A DNA stretch of 56,800 nt, taken from Saksenaea vasiformis B4078 (lineage: Eukaryota; Mucoromycota; Mucoromycetes; Mucorales; Saksenaeaceae). The stretch lies in NCBI GenBank assembly GCA_000697055.1, contig JNDT01001316.1:1-56800 (forward strand), written 5' to 3'. Below, in pieces: positions 12,670-24,582 of this stretch; within the stretch, counting starts at the first letter, position 1; each line of letters starts with the position of its first letter. A program made the translations under genes and the position numbers. A model generated the notes under the pieces. The model had not been told where the DNA came from. It saw nothing but the letters and a program-made list of their open reading frames with translations, and searched no databases.

Positions 12670-14321
12670 GCATTAGCAATAATTTGCATTACATAATGCT
12701 AAGCATGTTGTTTTGTTGCGCATATCAGATGTGGAACCAACGATAGCAAACAAGTCTCTATTTATGCAAAGAACATCATACCATTGTATAAACTTGAAGG
12801 CGGAGACGTTGCTTGTTTCTTATGTCAATTGCGGAGATACGTGAAATGATCTATGTTATGCGCAGAAATCACACAACCACAGCAATGTCAGCTTATCTTT
12901 CTGGACAGCTACGTGCACTGTCTATGGAACTACTTTCATACCATGCTAAATAAGTTCATTTTGGCGAAGGGGGGATTGAGTATACGTCAATTCCATCAGA
13001 GAATCAAATGACTTGCATAGACTTGGTCACCCCTGATGAACGCAAGATTTATTTGGACAGCATAAATAATTCATGATCAGTAAATGAAATGATAGTTAGA
13101 TATCATTCGACTTAACCCCCAAGGGGTAGTGTCATATCCCGCGTATCAGACGGTGGGGAGAGGTTTGAGTTTACGGTGTCTGAGAGCGACTAGTTTCGCT
13201 ATAGCCACCGCAGAAGCCACAGCGGAAATGATAGTTGAAAAGAATATGAATGACCGTGTACGTGATAAATTGGGGCTCACAGACGGGGTTTTAATGCCAA
13301 AAAACAGAGCCAAAGAAAAAAAAATTCAGACTTCCCCTTAAAGATTCACCTCAATGTGTTATCAAACGAAACTACATCGTAAAGGATCCCTATTTGTGAC
13401 ATGAACCCAACATGGATGCTACAGCATGCGGAATTTATCATGGGATTAACGTAAACAGGGATCACTCCCCGAGCTCAGAGTTTATCTGAAGCCAACGCAG
13501 AGCAACCTGGATTTCTAATATCACGGTGATTAACACCTCCTTATACCTGTCAAGTGTCATCACTTGACCGACTAGAATGTGGGATTGATTTATCCTGAGA
13601 ATACAGTGGCGTCGTGCAATGGCAGACTGTAAAGTCTCTTTTTCTTTAAGAAATAGGCTGTGACGCGCCTTATCATAAGGGACTTTTCAGACAGATATAA
13701 TAATGAAAAGCACATTGTGTCATTAGCTATCATGGGTGGGAATAAGCCTGTGGGTAGAGATGCTAAGCTCATTTTGTACAATGCTCCTTGTGGCTGACTT
13801 GGCTCGTTCTTTCTGCATCACGAAATACTCTGCCCAACACTTCTTAATTGGATAATCTCCTCAGTTTCGATACTCTTACTTTTAATAGGGGTCCTCTTGT
13901 CTATTGCACCGTTCTTTATGATTCACTTTATTGCAACGACGTTTCTTGCTGCACATCCTCTGACAATAGTCGGTCACCATCATTCAAACGCCTATCTGTT
14001 AGCGGCAGGTGTTCGTTAGCTTAGTTATGAAAAACATGTCACGACATACATAGCAATGGTACGACGCTATTGTCGCTTATATTTGTTTTTTAGACTCTAA
14101 AACAACCCTTTATGCCAAGATCCTATAACGGAACAAGTGTCTGGTTCTCCCTGTTAAAGCAGGGACTCTGACCGTCCATATGCAGTACTGTATAGATATG
14201 ATAAAGGTTACACCTCTGCTTTTCCATGCTCGCCGATGTCATCCAGTATTCCAATTTTTATTTTGCCCTTCTCGCTTAAATTGAGTTTTGCTATATGCAT
14301 TCTTCTGTCATTGAAGTGTCC
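12670..14321. other. Interval between the two dioxygenase copies
   Basis: No gene is supported. An open frame at 13129-13341 (+) has no recognisable domain or splice context. The interval probably arose as flanking sequence of the tandem duplication and has diverged beyond recognition. Confidence 0.45.
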
Positions 14322-15584
14322 TTAGTAAGGATCACGTCGAGTCTCTCTTATCCTCATGTCCAAATGTTGAGTAGCAGTAATAACTTCCTTCTGCGTTTCA
14401 CATGGTGGGATAAGTGAGCTTGGTACTGGCAACAAAGGAGCCTCTCCTCCCTGCAAGAAAAACGCCATACTGTAACGCTCTTGACCTTTCGTCTCGGGTT
14501 TGTACACGACGCGATGTCGCGTTGATCGAAGCAGATTATTTGTCCAGTACTCCAAACAATCGCCGAGATTCACAACTATGCAATCGTCGATTACCGGGAC
14601 CTCCATCCAGTCATTTTCAACAGTCCGATATCTTTGAATTTCCAGACCTCTGACCTTGTTCTGGAACAGGAGTGTCAATGTACCATAATCTGTGTGGCTA
14701 ACAACGGCAAAACTTAGTTCCTTTGGCTGTGCTCGATCCCTCTCTCTACCTGGCAACTCTACTAGTATCCGTGTCTTTAGTGATATCCAACGCTGGAGGA
14801 TAGTGTAATATTCTTAGAACATCACCCGAATCGACATCATATGGGTGTCTGCTTGCAAACCAGAGTTTACCACCTTCACTCTCAGGAATCTATGCATTGA
14901 TAAGACGTCATTTGAGTAAAACTTTCCCCTTCAAATCTTTACGTCTTTCCTACTTCAAGACCAATAGCAAGGCACATTAGGATTTTGCTCGTTAATGAGT
15001 GGCAGTCCTAAACGCAGTATGAGATCCTATTCCATATCATTCTTGTTCTTTTCGGACCTTTATAAAGGCCCGGATAGCTTTCGAATTATCTTCAAAAATA
15101 GGAGGCAACTTTTCGTCCATCTTTTTTCCAAAGTGAAAAGTCCTAAGCAGCCATGAGTGTAAACCCGATTTCACTCACTTTCTATGACTTACTCTTTGTT
15201 ATCTCCTTCTGGATGATTCTCTGGGTCAACACTAATGACATGTGAGTATATTGATAATTCTATTTCTTCCTGCTTACGATTCTTGATAAAGAGGCAGATA
15301 ACCCAGGTTTCTGGGTGCGTTCATGTACTTTCGTTTTTCTTCTTGTGGAAGTTTAAAGAACTCATTGCTCTGCCATTGTAATATGAATAAGGACCAATTT
15401 TACCAGTCTTTCTTACCATCTCAAACATCTTCTGGATTTGGTCTTGATTGATTCCAAAGTTACGCAGGCAAAAAAATCCAACGTCTTTTGCTGCATTAAA
15501 GATAAGTTGACTACATTTCTCAGGATCGGATTCGAAAAGCTTGAAATCAATCACTGGGATGTGAGATTCAGTGTCCTCTACCAT
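14322..15584 (-). CDS. 2-oxoglutarate/Fe(II)-dependent dioxygenase (isopenicillin-N-synthase-like)
   Basis: Predicted non-heme iron oxygenase; substrate unknown. Seven exons close to 317 residues: 15584-15417, 15369-15278, 15231-15193, 15142-15058, 15007-14954, 14889-14750 and 14697-14322. The N-terminal DIOX_N region includes HIPVIDF, KDVGFFCLRNFGI and FFKLPQEEKRKYM. The middle carries GDNKE and LRILHYPP. The catalytic domain carries HTD (HxD, first iron ligands) in SHTDYGTLTLLFQ, the distal His in STRHRVVY, and the 2-oxoglutarate-binding Arg in RYSMAFF. Intron 4 begins GTCCGA, an unusual donor, so exon 4 is the least certain border. It is the functional partner of the pseudogene about 1.7 kb downstream on the same strand. 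This family includes gibberellin/flavonoid-type oxidases and fungal secondary-metabolite enzymes; the exact role is not inferable. Confidence 0.88.
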
Positions 15585-15745
15585 GTGGAATAGAAGTAAT
15601 GGAAAGCAAGGAGAGGGAAAAGGCCACTTGCACGCATTTATGTATGTTTCAAATATTCATGCAAAGACAACAAAAAGGAAACGTAAACAAAGCATGACGT
15701 GAAATAAATTTCAAGTAGCAACTGTGTGGAACATCGTTTACCGTC

Positions 15746-18700
15746 TCAGTAGCCGATAGGGCTCCATTTGTTATCAAAATAGCTTAATAAAAATTTCCCC
15801 TGAGTGTTTGTAATACATTTAGCATATCTGACTTACCCTGCACCCAGGACGCCACCAATGCCTTTTGCGCGCGCCTCAGAACCAATAACAACTAGAAATT
15901 CAATAAGAACAAGGAAAAGCAACAGGTACTTTACATACTCCATTCAGGAATCATCATTCCTTTCCGTTTGGGAAGCAATCGCCACGCCAAATCAAAGCCA
16001 TCTGCATCGTTGCCGCAGATAACGATGGACAACTCGTTGTAATTTGTACCTTTCCAGAGAAACAGTATTCCTTTAACAAGTTTAAGTCTCTCTCCAGTCA
16101 AGATGATAGATTGCGACTACCTGTTCCAGGCCAGGAAAATTTGCGATTACCGACGGCGATGGTAGACTGGTTGAAAGTAATTTCTCCAGGTTTCTCTGAC
16201 ATCAGCCGTTTCAAGGCTTGATTCTCGGAAGGCAATCCCAGATAAATCTTATAAGACATTGCCGTGTAGCGTTCTTTCCAGATGTACTCAACATCTGTAT
16301 CCTTAACAATGGCAGTATCTCCCCGGCCGTACTGATACCTAGTTTATGTTAGAGAAAGGAGGACCGTCTGCATAGCGTATGATTACCAGTCATGTGCTAT
16401 TTGTAGTGCCGCATACCCAAAGTGATTCGCGCTCTCATCACTGGGAATAACGATGGTGAGCGGCTGATTGCCCTCATACATCCGGTGTATCGGTCCGTAT
16501 AGAGTCTTTGTTCTCTTGGCAACGGAAGTATGCCATCGATAGCCTGGTGAAATCTACGATATTAGAAAACGTTCTTTATAGGATTTGCAATGTTACCCTC
16601 CATTGGCCTGTTTTTGGGCTGTAAATGAATAATGTATCTTTCTTATGCACTATTTTTAGTGGGAAGACAGTGTTATCAATTTTTACGTATGCACAGGTAT
16701 AAAACGATCGCGTGATAGTCAACGCAGATATATTTGTCGTCCTCAGCAATACCATATTCTCGGTGGGATGCATCGTTGCCCAAATCTTGCCAACCCTAGA
16801 TGTCATATCCCACTTATATATCATGCGGAAAAGGTGCGTAAGCACTTCCTTTTACCTGAAAGGAATAATAAGTTGTTCGACCTGGATGCCATTCACCCTA
16901 CCAACAGTAGCTGGATTCATGACTGTGACGCAGAAATCTTTCCATGATGCATCTATTTCCGTCTGGTATATTAAACCTTCCAAGAAGTTTTGAACGGTAT
17001 CTTCCGAAAGTACACCATCCCACCAATGACCCTTTCCTTCCACCTCAGACAAGCTGAAGAGGGCTTTAGCTATAGAAATTCAGCTGTTGTCACACGCACT
17101 TACCGTTGTTTATCTATACGCCCATCATTTTCGCATAACAAACGGTTGTATTTACGAGTATGGATAGGTGGTACATTGTCGTCATCGCCTCCCATGCGTG
17201 CTAATATAGGAAGATTGCTCTGTATTGATGATTAGAGTCTGCTGACCACGCCCTCTTCCTGTTTATTTTTTTTTTCTGTGTCTCTTTCCCACGTACCATA
17301 TTTGAAATGTACAAATCATTGTTGAACTCTGCAATTGCGCTTTCTAAAATCTAATCAACGTTATGAGTACCTGTTAAAGAGCAATTTTAATGAAAAACTT
17401 ACCCCACGTAGCAGAGGGTCAGCGTGGGACTGTCCCACCCAATTGGAATAGGAAACATAATCTTGAATCTTCACATAGCCAGCAGCAGCAACCACTACAT
17501 TACTTTTAGTAATTATTTTAACGGACAAACCGATGTGATTACCTCCTATCGATTTATCTGGATAATGCGACCCTAAATACCAAGCACTATTTGGGTTGTT
17601 ATGATGTGAATCGTCTGTTGTCTAGGATACTTAACCCTTGACCGCCATTGCTATGCCCTGTAGTTGAATTTTTTTAGCAAGAAGACAAAGGAATGAAGAG
17701 ACTTATCATTACACCGTACCCATATAAATTAAGCTGTTCAGATCTCCAACCACCCAGTCCTCTGCGTCCTCTCCATCTCTTGTTACTGATAGTACACGTG
17801 ATACTACATCGAGAATGTCCAATCTTGCAACTATAGACATAGTTTATCCTTACCGTTAAGCCAGTCACCACCGTCCGCAAGGTTCACGGTGTATGGAGTC
17901 GAAAATAAGCGCGTTAATTCTGCAAGTGCCTCGACACTCGTAAAAGCATTCATTGCACTTGGTCCGTGCCAATCATAACCCCTGGTGATTTTCAAATGCC
18001 GATGAGTTGTCGTAAAACAATTTTAAAAAAATGCCCTATACCATGGAGTACGGCCGGTTGGAAAAACAATCTATCCACAAAGCAGGATAAGTGAAAAAAA
18101 AAAAAAAAAGCTTAAAATATCGGGCATGATCACCGCACCCAAACAGACTCCTGCTGCTGTATTGATTCTGTCCAAAAACGTTCACTGGCTTCGACACCTG
18201 CCCCGTGAAGAGCGAGAATGATAGGCTTGTCGGATCTCCTGTCTAGAACTCTAGGTCGTCTCGCCATGGCTAAGAAATGGACAATTAACGCATGGTTGCA
18301 TTGTCATCCTTCGTCCTTACCATACTGGACGGTCTCGTCATAATCCAAAAATGTATAGCGAAAGGCATGAGTACACCAATCAATGCTGTTTGCAAGGTGT
18401 GTCGTTCGTAGTTCACGCACAGCACCAGTTTCTATCGCGTTGACCTCCACCAGGATTTCTACTCCGATATCCGTTGGTTCAGGAAAATATGCCCCTGATG
18501 ACTCGAAAAAAAAGCTCACAGGACGCGTCTGACCGGGTACAATGATGATCGGCTCCTCAGAAACCAACCGCGACATTGTCTGCGACGAACAACGTTCATT
18601 TGTACAGTGTTATTTCCCAGAAACATTGCTTTACCTCTTGTAACTCGGCATCTTCATGAAACAATCGTAGTTGGATCTTATTAATTTTGATGCTAGACTC

Positions 18701-19493
18701 TCCAACGTTTTGCACAGAGACACTTCCATAGTTGCCTGCGAAGCCACGTCGGGCAAGCAAGGAAGGCAAAACAACGTCGTCTATTCCTTCCAGTTCCTGT
18801 TGCGCGAAGCGAACGCCTTTCCTTTGTGCCTCCCGATCCAGCTCCGTTACAAAAACCGAAAAAGTGGCTTGAGGCGGTGTTTTTCCACCGCCAAACGCTC
18901 TTACATCGTGTATCATACGGATTTCGATAGTATGGTCACCCTCGTCCAATTGGATAACATGGTTAATGGTATGATATCTGTAACAGTCCCCGGAATACCG
19001 CTTTTGATCAACATAGAATTCAGAAGCGCCTGCAACGCGTATCAGTAAAGTCGCTGCACGGTCCAGATGGAGGAAACCACGTGTCCAAGCTTGAAATTGT
19101 TCGATAGACCATCCAAATGGTACATTATTTTTCTCCCAACTGAAATCAAAAATTGCCATTTTTGTATTTAATTTGAAATATGTCGCATAGCTTGTTTTCT
19201 TACCTAATATTCGGATAGTCGATCGGTCCTATTCGACCATCCTTGCTTGCAACTTGTAACCACCTTACATAACCACCATCAGCCAGCTCAGATGGATATT
19301 CATCAGTGGAAGAATATTCTAGCTGGTGGAATCCGCCTTATTTGAGTTCTTTTTTTAATATCTTGATTTCCAAATATGCATCCTGGTATGTACCATAAGC
19401 TTCAAGAACGTCAGCTCCAAAGTCTTGTTCACGCGTGCCAATGGGAAAAGGACCTAGTACACTCCAGATCCTGCTCAATGTTGCATTGGGCAT
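15746..19493 (-). CDS. Prolyl-oligopeptidase-like (S9) alpha/beta hydrolase, large fungal type
   Basis: Serine hydrolase of about 900 residues built from many short exons. The start ATG (19493) gives MPNATLSRIWSVLGPFPIGT, the conserved N-terminus of a fungal S9-like family of unknown function. The N-terminal part continues through WEKNNVPFGWSIEQFQAWTR to about 18300. The catalytic domain begins at KPIILALHGAGVEA, then VFPTGRTPWGYDWHG and the nucleophile elbow GHSNGGQG (Ser). It continues with AWYLGSHYPDK and AAAGYVKIQDYVSY. The acid is probably in ARMGGDDDNVPP and the His in EGKGHWWDG, so the triad is complete. The Ser motif lies on a 22-nt exon (17636-17657). The last exons give GIGGVLGAG and YFDNKWSPIGY before TGA (15746-15748). 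No signal peptide or membrane segment is evident. It is divergently paired with the alpha-mannosidase. Borders of some internal exons between 16000 and 17500 are approximate. Confidence 0.82.
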
Positions 19494-19688
19494 TGTGATG
19501 TCGGAATGAGAAGTAAATGAGGAACTAAAAAGGACACAAGCCAAAACGGCGGAAAAGAGTTTGCGCTGGCTTTGCCAATAGGACCCAGTAAGGTCACATT
19601 GTGATACATCTTAAACAGGTCCGTGGGATTAAAAAACGAATCTCTTCGCTTTTGAACTTGGGCTTTGTTTTCTCTTTTTCTTCTCAAC
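19494..19688. promoter_or_regulatory. Shared divergent promoter of the S9-like hydrolase and alpha-mannosidase
   Basis: Only 195 bp separate the two start codons on opposite strands, so both promoters must overlap here. No clear TATA box is seen; the stretch just before the mannosidase ATG is pyrimidine-rich. Co-regulation is possible but is inference from spacing. Confidence 0.5.
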
Positions 19689-22600
19689 ATGGTTCGAGAT
19701 AAGCCTGAGTTTCCATCATTGGACATGGCACCGCGTGTGCCACAAAACATTACCAAGTCCCGCGTTGATAATTTCCTGTCAAGCGGTGGTCAATTTTACA
19801 GCATGGGGATCCATCGGGGTCTATGGAAGTTACGCCACTCCGGCGAGCCTCATGTTGTACTCCGCGTTTACAATGTTCCGCAACTAAAGGTTCATCTAAA
19901 GGTGTACATGATAACATACTAACAGAAGAAATACGTTCACAGCGCATCCCATTCCAAGTAGGAAGCACACTTCCAATGAGAAAATCTTAAACATCCTTTT
20001 TTTTGCATGAAATTGTAGGAGGCTGTCGCACAAAAATTCGAAACGCTGACAACTAACGTGTTCGGCCCGAGCTGGTCAACACACTGGTTTCATGTCACCG
20101 TGACAATACCAGAAGATTTGAACGGCTATGAAGTCGTATTTCAATGGGATATGGGTTGTGAAGGCATGGTGTGGAGTACCCAAGGTGTACCACTCCAAGG
20201 ATTGACAGGAGGAAGTAAGCTCTCTCCGTGGAATCTTCCTCCGCTTAAAATCATTGTTTCTAGCTGATCAGGCTCGGCATGAATTTCTCTTGACAAAAAG
20301 AGCCAAATCAGGAGAGAAATTGACATTTTACATTGAAGCTGCTTGCAATGGCATGTTTGGTGTGGGCGACGACACGATGGTACCTGATCCAAACAAATCT
20401 TACACATTGGTCACAGCTGATCTTGTGGTGCCATCCTATATTGTCCAAGATCTGTACCACGATCTAACGTAAGTGAGAATTTTTAATGCAACAAAGCGCC
20501 ACTGCTCATTGGCCATCTTGTAGAGTCATTCGAGGTATCGCTTATGATACGGATGCTAGTTCCCCGCGCGCCCGTACAGCCCTTGCAGTGATTAATCAAG
20601 TGATCAATGAATTTGATCTAAATGATGGTGCATCGCTCGAACGATGCAAGAAAACAACGACTTCTTTCTTATCCGACCATAACGGGTCAGGTGTTCATCA
20701 AGTCACAGCTGTAGGACATTGTCATATTGGTAGGTATCACTGTGCTGACCTTCTACAAGTTAACGACGCAAAAAAAAATAGATTCGGCATGGCTCTGGGC
20801 GTACGACGAAACCAAGCGTAAATGTGCGCGGTCATGGTCTTCACAGCTCCGCCTAATGGAGCAGTATCCTGAATTTGTCTTCACTTGTTCTCAGGTAAAG
20901 ATAGGAAAACAACTATTGTACCGATCCGATATCCTTCCTAGATGCAACAATATGAGTGGCTCAAGGAAAACTATCCTCCACTCTTTGACGAAATCAAGGC
21001 CAAGGCGAAAACAGGACAGTGGGAGATCATTGGTGGCGTAAGTCTCATGCTTTGTGACCATAGCTTTTTTTTTAATTCATCAACCAAAACATAGAGCTGG
21101 GTGGAGCATGGTACTGTTGGATGAGTGCATGTAAGGCGCATGAATAACGATCATTTTAGATACAAATATGCCTAGTGGTGAATCTTTGTGTCGCCAGATG
21201 CTACTGGGGTAAAGGAAAGGAATTCACCTTTTACATAAGTGTTGATCAAACGCTATAGTCAGCGTTTCCTGGAAGAACATTTTGGTAAACGAACTAATGT
21301 TCTCTGGCTTCCGGACACGTTCGGTAAGAAAAGCCATCAAAAGGAAGAATACATTCTTATATTTCCTTTATTTGGCAGGATACTCTGGCCAAGTATGTGG
21401 AGACGCTCCAGAGCTGTTCTCACATCATTTGTAGCTTCCTCAAGTGATTAAACAATCCGGTTGCGATTATTTCTTCACGCAAAAACTCTCGTGGAACAAC
21501 ATTAACAAATTCCCCCTCACTACTTTTTGGTGGACAGGCATCGATAACACACGGATCCTCGCTCATCTGACGCCAGCAGAAACGTAAAGAATGAGAAAAG
21601 CACAGGCTAATCGGCTTACCCTTTAATTAGATATACGGCAGCTGCTACACCGGCTGAGTTGTACAAATGGTAAAGGGATCTTTGCAACGTATAGAACTAA
21701 AGAAGTCGTTCTTGCCAGCGCAACCAATAACCATGACGTAGAAGGCTCGAATCTCAGTTTATTGGTGTATGGGTAGGCATCAGAAACTTTCGTTCTTGCA
21801 GACAACTGTTTAATCGATCATTTGATACTAGAAATGGCGATGGAGGCGGAGGACCAACAAAGGATATGTTGGAAAGAATAACAAAAATGAAAAACGTGGT
21901 AAGTACAGCTTCGCATATCCCTTCCATTTCTGCTTACTTTAATAGTCTGGGCTTCCTACATGCAAATTTGGTAGCGTCCATAAGTTCTTCAAGACACTGG
22001 ATGCATCATCCGATCATCTGCAGGCTTACAAGGGTGAACTGGTAAGGCAATGGTACCCGAATGTGCTCTCCTTTTCTGAGTTTTTCTTGTTTAAAGTACC
22101 TTGAGCTCCATCGTGGAACGTACACCACTCAAGCACTTGTTAAGCGTGGAAACCGCATAGGAGAAGTGCTGCTGAGAGACTTGGAATTTCTAGCAACAGC
22201 TGCAGTATTTCTGGCAAACAAAGACTGTCCAACTTACAGGTACAAGAGGTCATGAGATCCATTCAATGTACTAAAGGACATGACTAGTTATCCGTCCGAA
22301 GATATCACTAAGCTTTGGAAATTGCAATGCCTGAACCAGTTCCATGACTGTTTACCAGGTTCTGGCATCAGACTTGTATACATAGATGTACACAAGGTAG
22401 AAGGGAAATGGGTGGCAGTCTCCAAACGTTAACGGCACTATTTGAAACAAGTTCCATCGTGAAGTGATATCTGAATCTATATCGTTGCGACACAAGGCTC
22501 AGGATGCGATTATGAACAACTCTTCAAGCGCAACAGGAGGCAGCGTCAACGCGGACAGAGGTAGAAAGAAGGGTCAATTTTTTTTTCTCCCGTCTCGACA

Positions 22601-24475
22601 TGCAATAACAGGATTGGTCGTGTTCAACACACTCCCTTGGCCTCGCACCGAGGTGGTTATGGTACCTGAACCTAACACGAAGTGGATAAATCAACAATGG
22701 AGTAATGATCATGAATACATCATTGGTAAGTTCTCCGATAAGGCAAGTAGAAGTCATTCTCAATGGTGTTATAGTCGATGGGGTTCACGGCTTCGGTGCA
22801 ACAAGCTTTATTGGGTCTGCTGAACTCCGTCAAGCAGTCCCCTTGGAGAAGGCGCAAGGTATTCATCTCCACAAGTAAACGACACCAGCTAATGTAACTG
22901 CGTAGCTTACGCAACTGAATCTGGCAAATTTGTCCTGGAAAATGTTAATTTGAAGGCAACATTCAATGCAGATGGCCAACTGCTTCAGCTTGTAGACAAA
23001 CGATCCAAAAGGTAAGTCCAACTTATAATGTTTGTTATGTCAATGTTTATGGGGCGGTTTGAGAAGAAAACCCTTGGTTCCTGCCGATGCTCGAGGCAAC
23101 GTCTTTATGCTTTATGAGGATGTGGTAAGTATCATCACCTGTAAAATTTTTGGTAATAATCATGTTCTTGTTAGCCTATATACTGGGATGCTTGGGATGG
23201 TAATTGGTGTTACTTTTAAAAAAGAAAAAAGAAGAAAGCAGAATGTACTGATATGATGACCCAGTTGAAATGTACCATTTGCAAAAGGGAAAGCGTTTGG
23301 AAGGCAACGGAAGTCTTTCGGTAACTGGCGTACTCCATATATTGTATTTTCTGCTAACACCAGTCCTTTAGATATCTGCCAAAGGTCCCCTCAAAGCCGA
23401 GCTGAAATTCCGACAAGAGATATCAGATAAGAGTTACATTGAGCAAACGATCAGCCTTACGTGTATTGGTGAGCGTATTGAGTTCGATAACCTTGTCGAT
23501 TGGCACGAAAGCCATCAATTCTTGGTAAATCCGTCCCCCCTTTCTCATCACACTTATCTTGTTTCTTTTTCAGAAAGTGGAATTTGTATGGGATATCGTC
23601 ACGGATTACGTAAGTAATATAGAGACATCGAATAACACTGTAAGCTGAGCTGTTTGAGCAGGCTACATACGACATTCAATATGGCGTACTACGGCGTCCG
23701 AATCATTACAACACAACTAATGACTCCGCTCGTTTTGAAGTGTGTGGGCACAAGTTTGCTGATCTTTCTGATGCAACTTATGGTGTTGCGTTGATGAATG
23801 ATTGCAAATATGGCTATGCCACCCATGAAAACACTCAGCGTTTATCATTGATAAGATCACCCAAGAATCCAGACGATAAAGCAGACATGGGTGAAGTCTT
23901 TACATGTTTTTTTTGCTCTTTATCTAACCAATTTCCTTTCTAGGTCAACACGAATTCAAATATGCAATTTATCCCCATGAAGGTCATTTTAATGCATCCA
24001 ATGTGATGCGAGAGGCATTGGATTTCAACAACCCACTGTCCGTCAGGTAAATGCAATTCTCTTTCGGGGCAAGTTTTCATCACCTTAATGGAATGATTAG
24101 ATACGTCAGGGGCAATGTGCTCCAAAATCGTTGTGTCGCTCCATCGTTGTTTACACTTGATCCGCCTGACAGAGTTATTCTTGATACTGTCAAATTGGCT
24201 GAAGATGATAAAGGTCAAGGCAAGCAAGTCATTCTACGTCTCTATGAAGGCTATGGTGGTCAAGCTACGGCGAAATTCACGAGGTAAGGAAGGCAAAAGA
24301 ATGCAAAAGAACTAATCTTTAAACTCCTCGATTAGCTGTTTGAACATTAAGCGTATCGTTGTTTCCAACATACTCGAGGATGATACGGAACATGAATTAA
24401 GCTATCATTCTGGGAGTGCAGAGATTACATTGATGCCCTTCCAGATTATGACACTGAAGCTTTATATTCAGTAAA
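19689..24475 (+). CDS. AMS1: Class II alpha-mannosidase, GH38, Ams1 (vacuolar/cytosolic) type
   Basis: Exo-mannosidase that trims free oligomannosides; yeast Ams1 reaches the vacuole by the Cvt pathway. The start [15 protein letters not shown] and the end [14 protein letters not shown] enclose about 1,090 residues, matching Ams1 length, spread over nearly 30 exons. Motifs in order: [40 protein letters not shown] (zinc His and Asp); [18 protein letters not shown] (catalytic Asp by homology to GH38); [83 protein letters not shown]; then the C-terminal beta domains. The Asp codons in HCHI-D and WVEH-D are each split by a phase-1 intron. Two micro-exons (21095-21110 and 21379-21392) are needed to restore the motif region. 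No frameshift or internal stop remains after splicing. No signal peptide is present. Confidence 0.92.
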
Positions 24476-24582
24476 AGAAAAAAAAGAAAAAGAAAAATCA
24501 CATGGTTGGAATAGAAAATCATTTTGATTTGTCATTTTGGGCTGCGTAACGCTTTTCTCCTTCCTTTTTCTTCTATATCGTC

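Noticed and set aside
13129..13341. 70-codon plus-strand frame between the dioxygenase copies
   Set aside because: No homology, no promoter or splice context; treated as chance.
17546..17660. Apparent loss of the catalytic Ser in the S9-like hydrolase (reading SHHNNPNSAWY)
   Set aside because: That reading runs through intron sequence; splicing in the 22-nt exon restores GHSNGGQG, so the enzyme is not a pseudoenzyme.
21095..21240. Apparent stop codons after WVEH in the alpha-mannosidase
   Set aside because: They lie in an intron (GTACTG...TTTTAG); splicing restores the expected motif, so the gene is not a pseudogene.
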